Below are positions 45,551 through 57,705 of a DNA stretch of 64,000 nt, one piece after another (the first letter of the stretch is position 1; each line of letters begins with the position of its first letter). Made by a program: the position numbers and the translations under genes. Below the pieces are notes generated by a model that saw only the letters and a list, made by a program, of their open reading frames with translations, did not search any database and was not told where the DNA came from. Origin of the DNA: Pseudisothecium myosuroides (lineage: Eukaryota > Streptophyta > Bryopsida > Hypnales > Lembophyllaceae); assembly GCA_951799445.1 (NCBI GenBank), contig OX637294.1, positions 20,919,452-20,983,451 on the forward strand. Reading direction: 5' to 3'.

Positions 45551-46564
45551 CTACATCGCCTTTATGTTTTCTTCTAGCGTGGACTGAGCACAGTCCCGTG
45601 CGTAGTGACCGTCTTTGCCACACTGATGACATGTGACGGTTGGGCGTCCTTGTGTCTGAGTCGATGATGCAGGTTGGCGGGGAGCTTGAGTAGTCTGCTG
45701 ATCGGTGGTGGGTGAGCTGTGACCGCGACCTCGACTTGAGCGTCCACGGGAGTTGGTGCGTCCGCCGGAGTTACGGGAGTTCTGACCAGCGAAGTTGAGT
45801 TCTTCTGAATCGGTCCTTTGCTTATCTAAGGTGCGACCCAGTTCCTCTTGCAATAAGAGACCTTCTAATTCTGGGAACGAAGCTAGTCTTTCCCTGCCTT
45901 TTTGAATCTGCTTAAAGGTGGACCAACTACCGGGCAGACTATTAAGAGCAAGATCTACCAAGTCTTCGTCAGGAATAGCGATCCCGAGGTTGGCTAACTG
46001 GGTCACTAAGAGATTGATAGTCTGTAGGTGGTCACCTACTGCTTTGCCTTCTGTAAGTTTCAAGGAGTAAAACTGTTTCTTGAGAGATAGGCGTCGGGAG
46101 GGGCTGCGAATGTCGCACATCGTCCTAAGCCTATGCCAAATATCATATGGGTCTGTAAGATGAATGATGCTGAGGATTATCGAGTCTCTTACCAGGGAGA
46201 TTATGATGCGCCCTGCTCTGAAGCGCTGGTCGCGTTTCCCGGTTGTGTTGATCGTCACACCTTGTGCAAGAGATCGGCTATTCGGAGCTGCTGGTGTGAG
46301 TACGATGATCGGTGTTGTCGCTGCTCCGTCTATTGTTGCTCCGATCGGGATGATTTCTTCAGCGTCAGATGCTGCCGATGATGAAGTGTCGCCGTCAGCT
46401 GCGCTGCTTCTGTTGACAGGTACTGGGTGCTCAATGTAATGCCATAAACCTTCCTGCATTAAGATCATCTTGACCTTATAGCTCCAAATCACATAATTGG
46501 AAGGTCCGGCCAGTTTCATTGTTTCAGGAACATCCTTGATGCTAGGATCCATTGCTCTCGCCAT
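45551..46564 (-). CDS. gag: Copia gag protein
   Basis: 337 residues in one frame. The N-terminus has the Copia gag pattern, with KLAGPSNYVIWSYKVKMIL near residues 17-35. A UBN2-like middle part includes DPYDIWHRLRTM and KKQFYSLKLTEGKAVGDHL. The C-terminus has an RG-rich stretch and one zinc knuckle, CHQCGKDGHYARDC, near residue 313. It forms the particle that packages element RNA. The frame ends in a single TAG (45551-45553); the same frame then continues into the protease region. This is either a readthrough signal or a point mutation in an ancestral single gag-pol frame. This is the least damaged part of the element. Confidence 0.92.
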   Translation of the reverse strand: MARAMDPSIKDVPETMKLAGPSNYVIWSYKVKMILMQEGLWHYIEHPVPVNRSSAADGDTSSSAASDAEEIIPIGATIDGAATTPIIVLTPAAPNSRSLAQGVTINTTGKRDQRFRAGRIIISLVRDSIILSIIHLTDPYDIWHRLRTMCDIRSPSRRLSLKKQFYSLKLTEGKAVGDHLQTINLLVTQLANLGIAIPDEDLVDLALNSLPGSWSTFKQIQKGRERLASFPELEGLLLQEELGRTLDKQRTDSEELNFAGQNSRNSGGRTNSRGRSSRGRGHSSPTTDQQTTQAPRQPASSTQTQGRPTVTCHQCGKDGHYARDCAQSTLEENIKAM

Positions 46565-46768
46565 TGCTATAAGACGTTGACTGTGCTAACGTTCCAATAG
46601 AAGGAAGAACTAGACTGTCGATCAAGGGACTGTTGATCAGGTAACCTAGCGGCGCCGCCTGATCTTCCGTGCTCTACCGTAATGAGAAAAGACTTAATCT
46701 GATTAGCAAAACTAGCTAAAGAGAGTTGCTTGATCGTTACTAGCGTCTATGACTGCCTTGAGGATCAA

Positions 46769-46780
46769 GCTCTGATACCA
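46769..46780 (-). promoter_or_regulatory. Copia primer-binding site (initiator Met tRNA)
   Basis: TGGTATCAGAGC on the minus strand directly follows the 5' LTR and is complementary to the 3' end of plant initiator Met tRNA. Confidence 0.92.
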
Positions 46781-46954
46781 TGTTGGAATAATGAAGTGTT
46801 GTAATCTTGCAACACTAATGGTCTAACAATGATCTAAACGAGATAAGGAATGAGGCTAAGCAGCCACTAATTTATACACTAAACTAACCCTAATAGCCCT
46901 AACAGTAACTCTGTAAGTATTATGGATGAAACCCTAAATGGGTAACCCTAAACA
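46781..46954 (-). repeat. Copia 5' LTR
   Basis: 174 bp, TGTTGGAATA to CCTAAACA on the plus strand, partner of 36179-36351. Confidence 0.93.
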
Positions 46955-46959
46955 GTTGC

Positions 46960-47347
46960 CTGGTGGTTGCTCATGTGGTGGCCTGGTGGTTCCAATGAGC
47001 ACTTGTAATACACCAGGGAGGGAAATGCGGCAAATCTACGAACTGGAGTGGACTTTTTTCACAAAATTATGTTCCAACTTCCAAGGAGCCAACTGAAGGG
47101 CCTCCAGGCTCCAGCCTTTTGGGGAGCCATCACGCTCACCTGCGCAGCAGGGTGTTTTTGGAAGCGTGTTTTTGGAAGGGTCTCTGCCACAAGCCTTCAC
47201 AGCACTGGTGCAGTTCCGGAGCGACGCAGTCTCACTGACAGGATCATACCCCTCAGAGAGTGCGAAATTTCGCCTGAAAAACACACACTGGTGCTCATGT
47301 CAGAAGGGAAGGAAATGATCTCCCAATTCCAAGACTCCGAAGCATAA
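46960..47347 (+). CDS. Possible exon of an unrecognised gene beside the Copia insertion
   Basis: GC content rises here to coding-like levels. One open frame (47048-47344, stop at 47345) includes AFWGAITLTCAAGCFWKRVFGR and a charged C-terminal part, EKHTLVLMSEGKEMISQF. I do not recognise it. A 12-base unit, TGTTTTTGGAAG, is doubled at 47151-47180. The Copia element inserted at its upstream edge (GTTGC duplication), so the rest of the gene may be cut off or 10.8 kb away. Start and frame are uncertain. Confidence 0.3.
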
Positions 47348-48838
47348 GTTAGAGCTAGTGGTCGAAGACATGTGATCATTGTGATGATGACACTGACAAA
47401 GGCACTGCCTGATATCAGTGGCCGAGAACAATGATGAGGCAAGGCACACCCGGGAGTCACCGCTTTGGGAATGAGTGGATTGATCTTTCAACTTCATAAA
47501 TGAATATCTTCGAAGAGGAATTTTTCTCCTCATTTTCGGTTTTGGCAGTAAGGTTTTGGTTGGTGCCTACCAATTCTGGCTAACTTTGCTTGGTATTTTT
47601 GCTGTTTTGTGCGTATCATCATTCAGCAGCTTTTTGATGTTCCCTGTAGTCTTTACTTCACTTAAATTGTCTCTTTTTGCGTGGATTCAAATGACAACTC
47701 CGGCTCCTATTGTTGAGTGATTATATAGCTACAATGCAATGTCTTAACAATGTACAAAAAATTCATTGAAATTTGATCAAAGAATCGCATTTTTCTGTGT
47801 ATAGGCTTGCAGCATACAAAAGCTTTTGTAAAAAGTGTGACAATATGGAATGACTGCTTCCCAGGATAATAGCTGCCTCCTAGGATAAAATAGTGCTGTT
47901 GAATTACACTACTGTAACATGTTTTTCTTGGTCATCAACAAAATGGTCATGTAAACAAGCTGGTCAAGTGGCCAAGAGGCCAACTGGCCACGTTGAGATT
48001 TCTCTAGCCATGCACTTGCTTGGAAGATATTACTTACAGATGACAAGTTGACAACCACAAACGCAAAAGTCTACAACACCTTTAAAAAAGTGAAAATAAA
48101 AAGTCCACAACACCTCTTCAAAACTTGAATGATCACGATGGTCAGCAACTGACATCAATATTGTTATGTTGGTGTGATTGCAAGATTCATTGACACAAAA
48201 CTCAAAGAAAAAAAAAAAGGGAATAAGCTTAGTAGATTTGAGTTTCCAGACAGGCTGACTGAAGCCAGTGTCTGCATTTCCACAATTTCCACCCAGAAGT
48301 CAAGTCCTGGTTGACCTCATTGTCATTGTTGAGACCTCACTTGCCATGCTCTTGCTGGGGAAATTGTTTGTCTGACATTCACAAATTTATAAGCCCACAG
48401 AAAATCTTCAAAATATTTCTTTTGCATACACAAGTTACTAGCCTATCATGAGAGAAACTACACTAGTTGCCAAACTCAGACAGTGAGGAAACTCAAAATA
48501 AGGCTGCTGTTGCAAGGAAATAAAATCTACACCATGACAAGTGGCCATACAAAATCATGGCAAAAAACCATTACTTTGCTCCATTCCACATTGATACTAA
48601 CCACATTTTTCTTTATTACAAAGAATAGATTTAAACTACTAACAGTAATAGAAAGAACCTACAGTATCAACCACTGTACAATGCTCTACAGCTCTTGTCA
48701 GGATCATGATATGGTACACAGACAATTTGTCATCTAAGATCGCATTGCGACATGGCTACAGGAGAGGTCCTTGCTTTCAAATTGTCTCCAACCCAGCAAT
48801 AATGCCATAATCTACATAATCTTGAACCCGTCAATGAA
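47348..48838. other. Intergenic, no recognised gene
   Basis: Low-complexity AT-rich spacer between the Copia flank and the 3' end of the F-box gene. TGGCCAAGAGGCCAACTGGCCA at 47970-47991 is a short chance-like repeat. I see no RNA gene. Confidence 0.4.
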
Positions 48839-51172
48839 TTACAAAAGAACATAACAGAGGCATACAAGTGCACCAATACCACTGACAAACGCAGCAATCA
48901 TTTCTCGTCGATTCTCCAGTCGAATCCTCTCCTCTTTCCTGTCCAGTTGCTGCACATGAAACTCCTTGTAAGCCTCCATCACCGTGGAATGCGAGAGCGT
49001 CCTGTTGCAACTCAAAGCTCGACCGAGTAATGCAGTGCTGTCATTGCCATACAGGCCAGCCCCATCTGAATTCTCCAGCTTCATGCCAAGCTCAGTTATA
49101 CTAAGGATTGTTTTATGGTCCAAGGTGGAATATCTGGCCTTGAGTGCGACATTGCAGTGTATGGCATCACTAGGAAGACCAGGAACGATTGTCCCAAAGT
49201 GGAGGACAAATTCATCTTCACATGGCCAGTGGCGACGCCCGCCCACCGGTTTGCAACTTGCGATGTTGGCCATCTGGCCTGTCATTTTGTTCACCAGAAT
49301 CCAACTGGCTGTCATGTTGGCGTTCAAGGCTTTCCATAAACTCCCCATCTTCCTTTCTTCTGCGTAGTTAACTGATTCCTGAAAAAATTATCCCAATGAT
49401 ATAAGTTCAGTGGAGGAAATGTAACTGAAAGTTCATATGTACCATGTGCTGTACAACCGCTAAAGAATCAAAGTCTAAGAACCAAAAAAATCCAACATTC
49501 ATATTGAAAATGGAGACAAATTTTCAAACTGTATTTTGCTTTACTTTTATACTTTTTGCTATTCTAATAACTCAAAACAACAAAAGGTCACATGGATGAG
49601 TTCCCTGCTTTATAACAGTGAATAAAAGCTACCAAGATAATGAATCTTATGCAAATACAATTGTAACAACCTATAAAACTTCACACCTTCATATCTTATT
49701 CATAAAATATCAAAATAATATGTGTTTAGATAGTTGAAATCCTCTTGAAATGGGCTACAAATATTTAAAATTGAAATTTATAAAACAACAACTAAAAGTC
49801 ATGGGAATAGGAAGTCCTACCGTGTTGGTTCCAATAGCAATAGACGTAACGCCCTCCTCATCTTTCCAAATGCCGTTGAATTCATATGGAACATCTAGAA
49901 GGTCAAATTGGAAGGGACAATTCTCAAACCAATCAAACTCCTCAGTGCCTGGGAAACCGGAAATCATTCTCGACAACATAGAGTGACCGTTGTACATAAT
50001 ATCAATGATTGATATAAAATGGGATGGCAATGGTTCTCCAAATGATTCATCTTCATCCTTAGAAGGAATGTGGTGGAGCTGCAAAGAAAAATCAACAATT
50101 TCTTAGCTTAAACTACAATGAACTTAAATTGAGCTAGCATAAACTAAACGAATAAGTAATAGATTCTAAGAACATAACTACAATTACAAATAGAGAGGCC
50201 TATACTTTACAAAGTCATGCCCTTTAGAGTGAATGAACTTTTTCTCTTTAGGATGTTCTTTTGTACTCTAAGTACATTTAAACAAAGTGAATTTTGTTAA
50301 ATTGGCAAACCTTAACATCATTGGCACAAATAAATCTATAACAATTGATTGAATGTCACAATTTTGACGCTTTGAGGCTTTGATCTTTACATGTAGATTT
50401 TATCAATGCAAAGCCTCGTTTCCCTAGCTACTAAATGTCACGATTTTTTAGAATTACACCAAAAATAACAAATAACAACACTACAAAAGGCTTTTCACAC
50501 TCCTCAACTTTCAAGTGGGGTTCCTACAAAAACTTCCTCACCTTCAATATTTCACAATGGATGTGGATTTTGTCAACACAAAGCCTTAAACTTCCCTACC
50601 TATTCTTTTCTAGGCTAAATAACTTCAAATTTCAACAAATGTTTTTTTTTGTCTAATTTCAAGCCTATTAAAAAATTTGAAGAAGACAAATGCTATTAAT
50701 TAACCAAACTTTACAACATATTTATCAAAAATAAATTGCAATTTTTCAGAAATTTTACCAATGCTACCTAATACCAGAAACATAATGCAATGTTTGATAG
50801 AATTCATAATGCAATGTTTGATAGAATTCAGTTAAGAACTATTACCTTGTTTCTCGACGGTGGAGCAGCCAGCTCTGCGCCCCTGGAGCTGCCTGTCCCG
50901 GACACACGAGGAAGGCAACGTGCACAGAACTGACGAAATCCGCCAGTCTGCACAATGAGCGCTTCTGCCGCAGGTTGCCTCGTGGCTGGCCACTGGGAAT
51001 TGCAGAGCCGCTTCCAGAACTCTTCTTCTGAACAGACGCGCCGGCACTGCCGGTTGACGCAACTAGCCTTGGCCAGCGTCACCGCGTCCACGCGCCGTAG
51101 CACCTCCGACAGCAGATCGAAGCTCAGAAACGGATTCTCACCACCGTCACCCTCACCCACGTCTCGTTCCAT
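48839..51172 (-). CDS. F-box protein of the At2g27310/At2g36090 type with C-terminal membrane anchor
   Basis: Three exons on the minus strand, 51172-50846, 50078-49821 and 49378-48839, all GT-AG and joined in phase 0, give 374 residues. The F-box is at about 14-60: NPFLSFDLLSEVLRRVDAVT, then CVNRQCRRVCSEEEFWKRLC. The middle part (FISIIDIMYNGHSMLSRMI, FDWFENCPFQFDLL) and the C-terminal part (SLWKALNANMTASWILVNK, GGRRHWPCEDEFVLHFG) follow the order of the Arabidopsis relatives. By family it is the substrate-choosing subunit of an SCF ubiquitin ligase; the substrate is unknown. The last 20 residues (MIAAFVSGIGALVCLCYVLL) form a membrane anchor after a charged helix, suggesting an ER or other membrane location. 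The ATG chosen is the first in frame before the F-box. Confidence 0.88.
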
Positions 51173-53294
51173 GGAAAACTATTTCTTGCCGTTGGGATTC
51201 AAGCAAATCTTGATTGAACACAAACGTATAGTACTAACCTACAGGTACGTAAGAAAAAGGATTATAGAAGCTTAATTGTAGCAAAACAAACGAGAGTTGA
51301 TCAAGTGTGTAATTGAACCCATGCTCGTCTTCCTCGTGGATTTGTACAAGTAGTCTACCTACCTTCGATTTTGTGTTGATGGGGAACAAAAACTACGGGA
51401 GTTCCCCTAGAAAGAGAAAGAAATAGGCGCTAGTAGCCACGAGAGCGAGAATCGGTAGGACTCATGCTGCTTCTTGTGATACCCCACTTCAAATCCTACG
51501 AGCTCGATCAAGGAAGGGGGGGAGTTGCCCTAGAAAATCAACTGGGGGCAGGGTCGGTCGAGTTCGTAAATGCTGCTGCGTAACAGCCTAGCCTATCGAA
51601 TGTGCTAAAATCAAATATTTTGGAACGATTGATCACGAGATCAAGAATTCTCGCCAGAGCAATAGCAAGAATTAGAGAAGCGGAGGCGAATTCATCAAGT
51701 ACGTAGCACAATTCTTGGATTATCCTCGTGAATCTGCACAACACTCACTCGCTCGCTTGCTTCCCCTCTAATAGTTTCAATTCGAATTGCGACACCCAAA
51801 CGTCGAAATTCCGGTTCCTACACACTCGCAGCACCGAAATGAAAGCGCGCCACGGAATCTCCGGATCCTGAAATTCACATTTCGGGACCCAAGGTCGAAT
51901 TTGGGACCCAGCGTCGAAATTGAGCAAAATGGGGCACCCGAGAATGTGGAAATCCGAGAGAAAAGGAACACAGAGGATCTGGAGAAATTCTATACGACAG
52001 TGAACGCGGAAATTTAGCAAGCACCGCCAATGTCGGAATCCGACAAGCGCCCGACGAAGATTGCGAAATTCAGAGGTGCGGGGAGGGAGGGACTTCGCCC
52101 CCAGTGACGAATTCGGCCCACGACTTCACGAATTCGGCCCAGCTCTCTGCGGTGAAGCTTAAGAATCAAAGGCTCTCGCGAATCTCCAGAGCCTCCATGA
52201 AACAATTTTGCGAACAATTTTGGATTCCCTTTTTCGAAAGCGCGAGGATGGAAGAGATTCGGAGAGGGGCATAAAACTTATATGCATATGAAAGTGGAGA
52301 TTTTTGGGAATTTGGTTGTTGCATCAGAGTGTGCGACGGTGACCAAGGCGGGCGCACATGGCGGAAAGCGAGGAACACGACGCAACGCGGCGGGCCACAC
52401 TACCACAAGGACTTCAGTCCGGCTTCGAGAACAGAGGGCATGGGAAAAAACAAGCGGCGGCTTCCCGGTATAGTTGACATTTTGTTTAACTCTTTACGGT
52501 GGAACACCCAAAATTGTCAGTATAAGCAATTCAGCATACCGTACGCGCAGGTCAGTTTCGGCACATTGTGGCCGAAATAGTTTAGTTTTGGAAGTTCGAC
52601 AGTTCGGCAGCCTTATTTGGATTTCTTCACTTTCGGCATTTTGCTTTTTTAAATTTTTAGACAATCCTAATTTTGGATTGATTTGTTCTATTCATGCATG
52701 AATGTGTCCTTTTTTCTAAATTTTCTCAAGAATAATTTTTAGATGTTCAGAATTAGCAACAACAAAAATTTTCAGATTTTCAAAAATAGTTGTACAATTT
52801 TCCAAATTTTCCAAATTTTCCTGAGTTATTTACAAAATTGACCTACACATACGGTAGTTGGAGGCACCTCTTCCCAAAAATAACATTTCAGTAGTTTTAG
52901 CAAGTGGAAATCATGAATATTCAAAAAAAAAAGTTAGATTTTTTGGATGTTATTTGTAATTTCTATGATTTTTCAAAGTGTCGGCTCCCTAGACCACTGA
53001 AACTGTCACATAGGTGTACCCTAAATTGAAATCTGCAAAAATCAGTAGTCAACAAATCAGAGTTAAAGTGTGTGCCCTTCAAATGTGTCAGCAAATCAGA
53101 GTTAAGTGTTTGAAGGACACATTATTTGATGAAAGTCTAGGGACACATTTAGTACTAGCCTAGGGTACAAGAATGGGAACATGGATGCTTTTGGGTGTTT
53201 CTACCTTAATCCTTCAAGATCCAAAAACCGCAAACTAGTTTTCAAAGTGAAAAAAACAGAAATAATTCATAATATGAGAGGAATTGAAAGTGAG
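51173..53294. other. Upstream region of the F-box gene and spacer
   Basis: 51400-52480 is GC-richer than its surroundings, as expected for a promoter and leader. A frame without ATG (51924-52273, plus) and several minus-strand frames cross it, but I recognise no domain. From 52480 to 53294 it is AT-rich with nothing recognised. Confidence 0.4.
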
Positions 53295-53298
53295 TTAA

Positions 53299-54226
53299 CC
53301 CCTAAAATTCCATGACTATGTTTTCACTGAAAACACTCAAAAATTGCCATTTTTAGTACAAGTACCAAATTTAAAAAAAAAAAACTTTTTTGACACATAG
53401 AACCATAGGATCTTATAGTAAACTAGTTTTAGAAGATGCGGAAAAAATTTCAAAATTTTCCACCATGCGGATTGGAAGATATTAGCATTTGAATTGGCAA
53501 AAATCCTTTTTTTGTCCCTGAAAAAAACAGGGCAGCTGCACCTCACAAGGTCACATTTGTATGAAAAAATGTCCAAAATGGTGGTGCCTCTTTGAATTCT
53601 TTTTCCTAAACAAGTTGGCTATACGCTTAAAAAAATTTCAAATCATTTGGAATTGTACAACATATACAAAAAATATATTAAGTAGAAAGAAGTAGAGAAT
53701 GATCCAAAATACTAAATTGTTAAGAATTTAATTATGGAATTGAAAAATGTCAATTCCAATGATTGTAACGTTGTAATAAACAACCTGCATCCTAAGAATT
53801 TATTTTTTCCAAAAAATATTGAAAATTGAGTTAAATAAACAACTTCAAAGTTTATTTCAAAGTAGAGAATCCATAACTGCCCGCAAACTAAAAACCCTCA
53901 TAATTTTTGACTCATTGGTTGAAATGGAATGATTCAAAGCTTTCCACGTATATATAACTCTAAAAAACCAATTTCAAATTTTTATTTTTGAAAAAAGTGA
54001 TTTTTTTTTTATTTGCCTGGACTGCCCAGTTACGAAAAAAAATAACAAATTTGGCCATAACTTTTGACTCCTATTTCCAAATGTCATGAAATTTAGTGCA
54101 TATGAAAGATAATTCCTTGCACCCACCTTCTATTAAAGTTTTAGCTTAAAATATGAAAATCTCTAGTCACACGTACCTGCCCAAAATTTCTAGATAGCCA
54201 AAAAATGCATATCGGTTCTTTAGGGG
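53299..54226 (-). mobile_element. TTAA-target MITE, full copy 6
   Basis: 928 bp, reverse orientation, TTAA at 53295-53298 and 54227-54230, ends CCCCTAAAATTCC / CTTTAGGGG. The internal order is as in copy 3, including GGCAGCTGCACCTCACAAGG and the GCCTGGACTGCCCAG patch. Confidence 0.88.
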
Positions 54227-54230
54227 TTAA

Positions 54231-54639
54231 GAAATAGAGGTCCCTAATTTTTTTTAAAGAGAATGAATTGGAGCAATTCAATCTAGGAAATACAATTGCA
54301 TGAAACAATTATTAATTAAATTGTTTTAGTAGAGATAACAATTATTCAAATAGTTTGGAGTTCAACATGTAACTCCAATTATTAATTTAGCATATTAATA
54401 GACAGTTAAATGGTTTGGCAAAGTGAATTTAGTTCGAAGGCGCACCTAAATTCATTCTTAAGATCCTTATTAAAACAATTTGTTATGTAAACATCTTTTC
54501 TTATGCCACACCAAAAGCCAAGAAGACTCAACAACGTTTTCAAAAGAACGGTGGTGGGAATAGAGCTTAATTTTCTATTCTAAAAATTGTCCCTTGAACT
54601 CTTATAAAGTCCAGATGTGACTATGCATTGACGAAGGTG
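54231..54639. other. AT-rich spacer
   Basis: ATTATTAATTTAG-type repeats and nothing else recognised. Confidence 0.35.
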
Positions 54640-54840
54640 AGCACCCCCAAATGCGCCATGAATCATTCCACAATCGCCATCATCACTTTGCATACACCTC
54701 CAAAATCAATATATCAATACCTTTCTGGAAGAAACAATTCTAGAACCTCTATCAAATTAGAACTTTGACTCTTCCTAACTATTGCATACGGTATCCAAAT
54801 GTCACATTCTTTGGTGCGTTGGAACCTCCTTTCACGGCTT
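54640..54840. repeat. Dispersed repeat related to 57505-57705
   Basis: Shared order: GGTGAGCACCCCCAAATG/GGTGGGCACCCCTAAATG, AAAATCAAT, AGAAACAATTCTAGAACC/AGAAACCATTTCAGAACC, TTGCATACGGTATCCAAATGTCAC and TTCTTTGGTGCGTTGGAACCTCCTTT. The second copy overlaps the 3' end of the lipase gene. Confidence 0.7.
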
Positions 54841-55136
54841 GTCAGCAAGAAGATACAAATTTTTTGCCAGTCTAATAATAACCAGGCGCAGTAGCAAAAA
54901 GCGGCGGTGCTTACGAGAGAAATGATTGAAGTAAAAGCACAGCAGCCACAATGGAGTGACTTCAGCACAAAACATGCAGTAGAATCTAAACAAAAAAACG
55001 TACTCTCTCGATCATCCACACTGACATCTTCAAAGTGGATAAATCTGAGTAAACCGAGGAATTGAAGATGATTTCCACAACGACATTCTTCCTGCAGGAC
55101 ATGATACTCGAAAGGGGCCTGAGCAGTGCATGATCC

Positions 55137-55405
55137 CTGAACTAGTTTATGGAATATATTGCAATATACTACCTTCAAGATAGACACGCATCAACTTTGG
55201 TTACCTTGAGAATGAGTAGTATCAAAGAAAAAATAGAAAAGAAAGGATTTTGCAAGTTGTGAAGGATAATTGGGAGTAGTATAATACAAAATTGACTAAA
55301 TAGATGCTAATTCCAATGTGGAGAACTTGAAGTTGCAAATTGGCTATCAAATCCTACTGTTTGTTGTAGTTTTGACTAAAATGTCTCCATTAAAGGCCCT
55401 TTTTC
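55137..55405 (+). repeat. Dispersed repeat pair, copy 2
   Basis: It matches 30150-30440 in the same order. Just after it, a segment containing CCCTTTTTTACAATGTACTAGTAATGCAAGG is itself doubled (55397-55440 and 55450-55490). Confidence 0.65.
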
Positions 55406-55879
55406 ACAATGTATTAGTAATACAAGGTTTTTTTTGGTAGAACTCATCTAATAGGCCCTTTTTTACAATGTACTAGTAATGCAAGGATTTTTTTGATAGA
55501 AACTCAGCTAATTTTAACCAGTTTTAAGGATCACTGGGCCTGAGTCTTGCCACTAGATTTAATGTGGATTGCTTTAGCATTAGATTTAAAGTGGATACGT
55601 AGATTCAATCCACAAAGTAACATACTGTAGAAGAGAGCCAATTGCTATGGAAAAAATCGATGTATAATGACCGGACAGGACTGACAGTTGTTAACTTAAG
55701 TTTGCTTTTGACTTTCTGTCTTGCTCGTACTGGCGTGCTTTCGAACTCCGTCTCCAGTGAGAGCCCACGTCGTCTAATCATGAATAGTCCGTAGAACAGA
55801 AATCGACAAAAGATCCAACTTCACTACGATGGTGGTAGTACAATCTAACTTCACCGATCTTGACACAAAGACATGGCAA

Positions 55880-55985
55880 ATTTTCAGACCATCTAGGACT
55901 GGTATAGATTTTAGATGGCGCAGTGTGAACCGTAAAAGTGCCAAAGTTGCGGAATGGCACCATTTTAATGAAATTTATTCGCCAC
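55880..55985 (-). mobile_element. Degraded copy of the 12136-12330 MITE
   Basis: Reverse complement keeps GGCGAATAAATTTCATTAAAATGG at one end, the TGGCACTTTTA part and CTATACCAGTCCTAGATGGT. The other end is reduced to AAAATTTGCC. Confidence 0.55.
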
Positions 55986-55989
55986 AGTT

Positions 55990-57504
55990 GAACATCTTGA
56001 TCACGGCATTTAGACGACCTTTGTCACAATTTGTTGCTTGCTGAAAAGACAATTGATTTTCAATGCATCGTGATTTATAACGCCTTGTATGCTTCAAAGT
56101 GTTTGATGAAAGACATTAAATGAGTGGTGATGTTGTATAAGTAACCGCAAAATATACAACAATTTCATTGTGTCATAGCTAGGATAACGGCGCGCATTGA
56201 TGATTATGGTTTACCAATTTGTCCTCTTACAATTAAGTAACACAATTTTTTTAATTTTATTTTAATTTTATCATTATTTGAATACACTATGGATTTGCAA
56301 AGTATTGATTAGACTATGTGTATTTTAGGCAAGAGTCAATAGATCTTTCGGTAAGGGTTACAATAGATGAAAGATAGGTATGTCCAAAATTCCCCTTGCC
56401 TCCAATCCCCCCATAGCACCACTAGATTAGTTGTTGAACTAGTGAATACCTCTTGAATAAAAACATACATGTTGTTGAAGTGATTAGAATATTTACTAAG
56501 AAAACTCAATATAACTAACTTTTGCATAATTTAACATTATTCTCTTTAATACACTCTTTGGCACAATGGAATCAAAATAAATACTCTTGAAAAAGTACTT
56601 AGAATATCTATAGACAAAATGTTGACTCAATGTAACTATTGCGTCTACTCTTCCAATAATTCATACTTTGGTGCACTGGAATGAGAAAATGCTTATTGCT
56701 GAAGAAGTGATTAAGACATCCACCAAAAAAACTGACTCAATATAAATTTTGTATGTTATATCCAAATAAAACATTGTTCAAGGTACTAAATTCCTCTTTT
56801 ATTTCAAGCATCCCTCCTTCATTCTACCACCATATGCGAGTTGGACAAATCCCAGGGGGATTGTAGCCCATCCTACTCCAATTGCGCACTGCATCCAACA
56901 AGCCATCCCTGATGTTATAACACCTATGATCTAAATGCATGGTCCCCCAAAGCACAATTCTACCAATTTGGGAGGTGTGCTTTGTCCCGTCAATGACCTA
57001 GTGCTTGAACTTGGAGTTTCATGAGGCATCAATTCCCTCCTTGAAGAGCTTAGTATGAAGACAAGATTGAAATGATTACAACATCAACCAAGAAAACTTT
57101 GACCCAACATAGCTTTGATCCAACTTTTACATTCAGTATCCAAACAACACATTGATTTCTTTGATGCATTATAATCCTTTCTTTCATTTTTTTTACATAT
57201 CAATGCCAAGCTACTAACCATGCAACACCATGTACCATGCATGTCAACATATTACAAAAGAAATGGCTATGCTTAGAAAGAAGAAGGCAACAATTGTAGT
57301 TCCTAAAGTGAAACCTAACATGCACAATCAGTGGATGGCACATTGATCCAACACACATTGGTGCATATAGTTGTGAACCCGATTGTAGAAAGGTCACAAA
57401 CTTTCATTTTACTATAATATTCTCGTCTCATTTACTAATTACAATTTTAAAAAAAATAGCAAAAAAGGTGGTACTCAAATGTGCATGATCAGTAGCATGT
57501 CTAC
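55990..57504. other. Intergenic, no recognised gene
   Basis: AT-rich. CTTTGGTGCA/CTTTGGCACA-type motifs near 56560, 56670 and 57160 echo the dispersed repeat at 54640. Nothing else is recognised. Confidence 0.35.
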
Positions 57505-57705
57505 AATAAGGTGGGCACCCCTAAATGAGCCACTAACCTCAAACCACCATCTACAGCTTCAAAATCAATTCTGCACTTACGTAGAAGAAACCATTTCAGA
57601 ACCAAACTTTGTTCCTTCATAACTTTTGCATACAGTATCCAAATGTCACGTTCTTTGGTGCGTTGGAACCTCCTTTTACTTGCCAAAAACCTCACTCTAC
57701 CACCA
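57505..57705. repeat. Dispersed repeat related to 54640-54840
   Basis: Same blocks in the same order as the copy at 54640. It reaches the last codons of the lipase gene (stop at 57692-57694), so the gene's very C-terminus and 3' flank derive from repeat DNA or the repeat derives from this gene. Confidence 0.65.

Larger units (their letters stand above)
36179..46954 (-). mobile_element. Ty1/Copia LTR retrotransposon, split by a nested insertion
   Basis: Two short LTRs (36179-36351, 46781-46954) differ at about seven positions by eye. A 5-bp duplication GTTGC lies outside (36174-36178, 46955-46959). On the minus strand the order is LTR, PBS, gag, protease, integrase, reverse transcriptase, RNase H, polypurine tract, LTR, which is the Copia order. 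Without the 4,959-bp insert it is about 5.8 kb. Several in-frame stops and frameshifts make it inactive. The similar LTRs suggest a fairly recent insertion. Confidence 0.95.

Noticed and set aside
51924..52273. Plus-strand frame ending in a charged helical-looking segment upstream of the F-box gene
   Set aside because: It has no ATG before residue ~90, no clear acceptor, and overlaps equally open minus-strand frames; left as unassigned.
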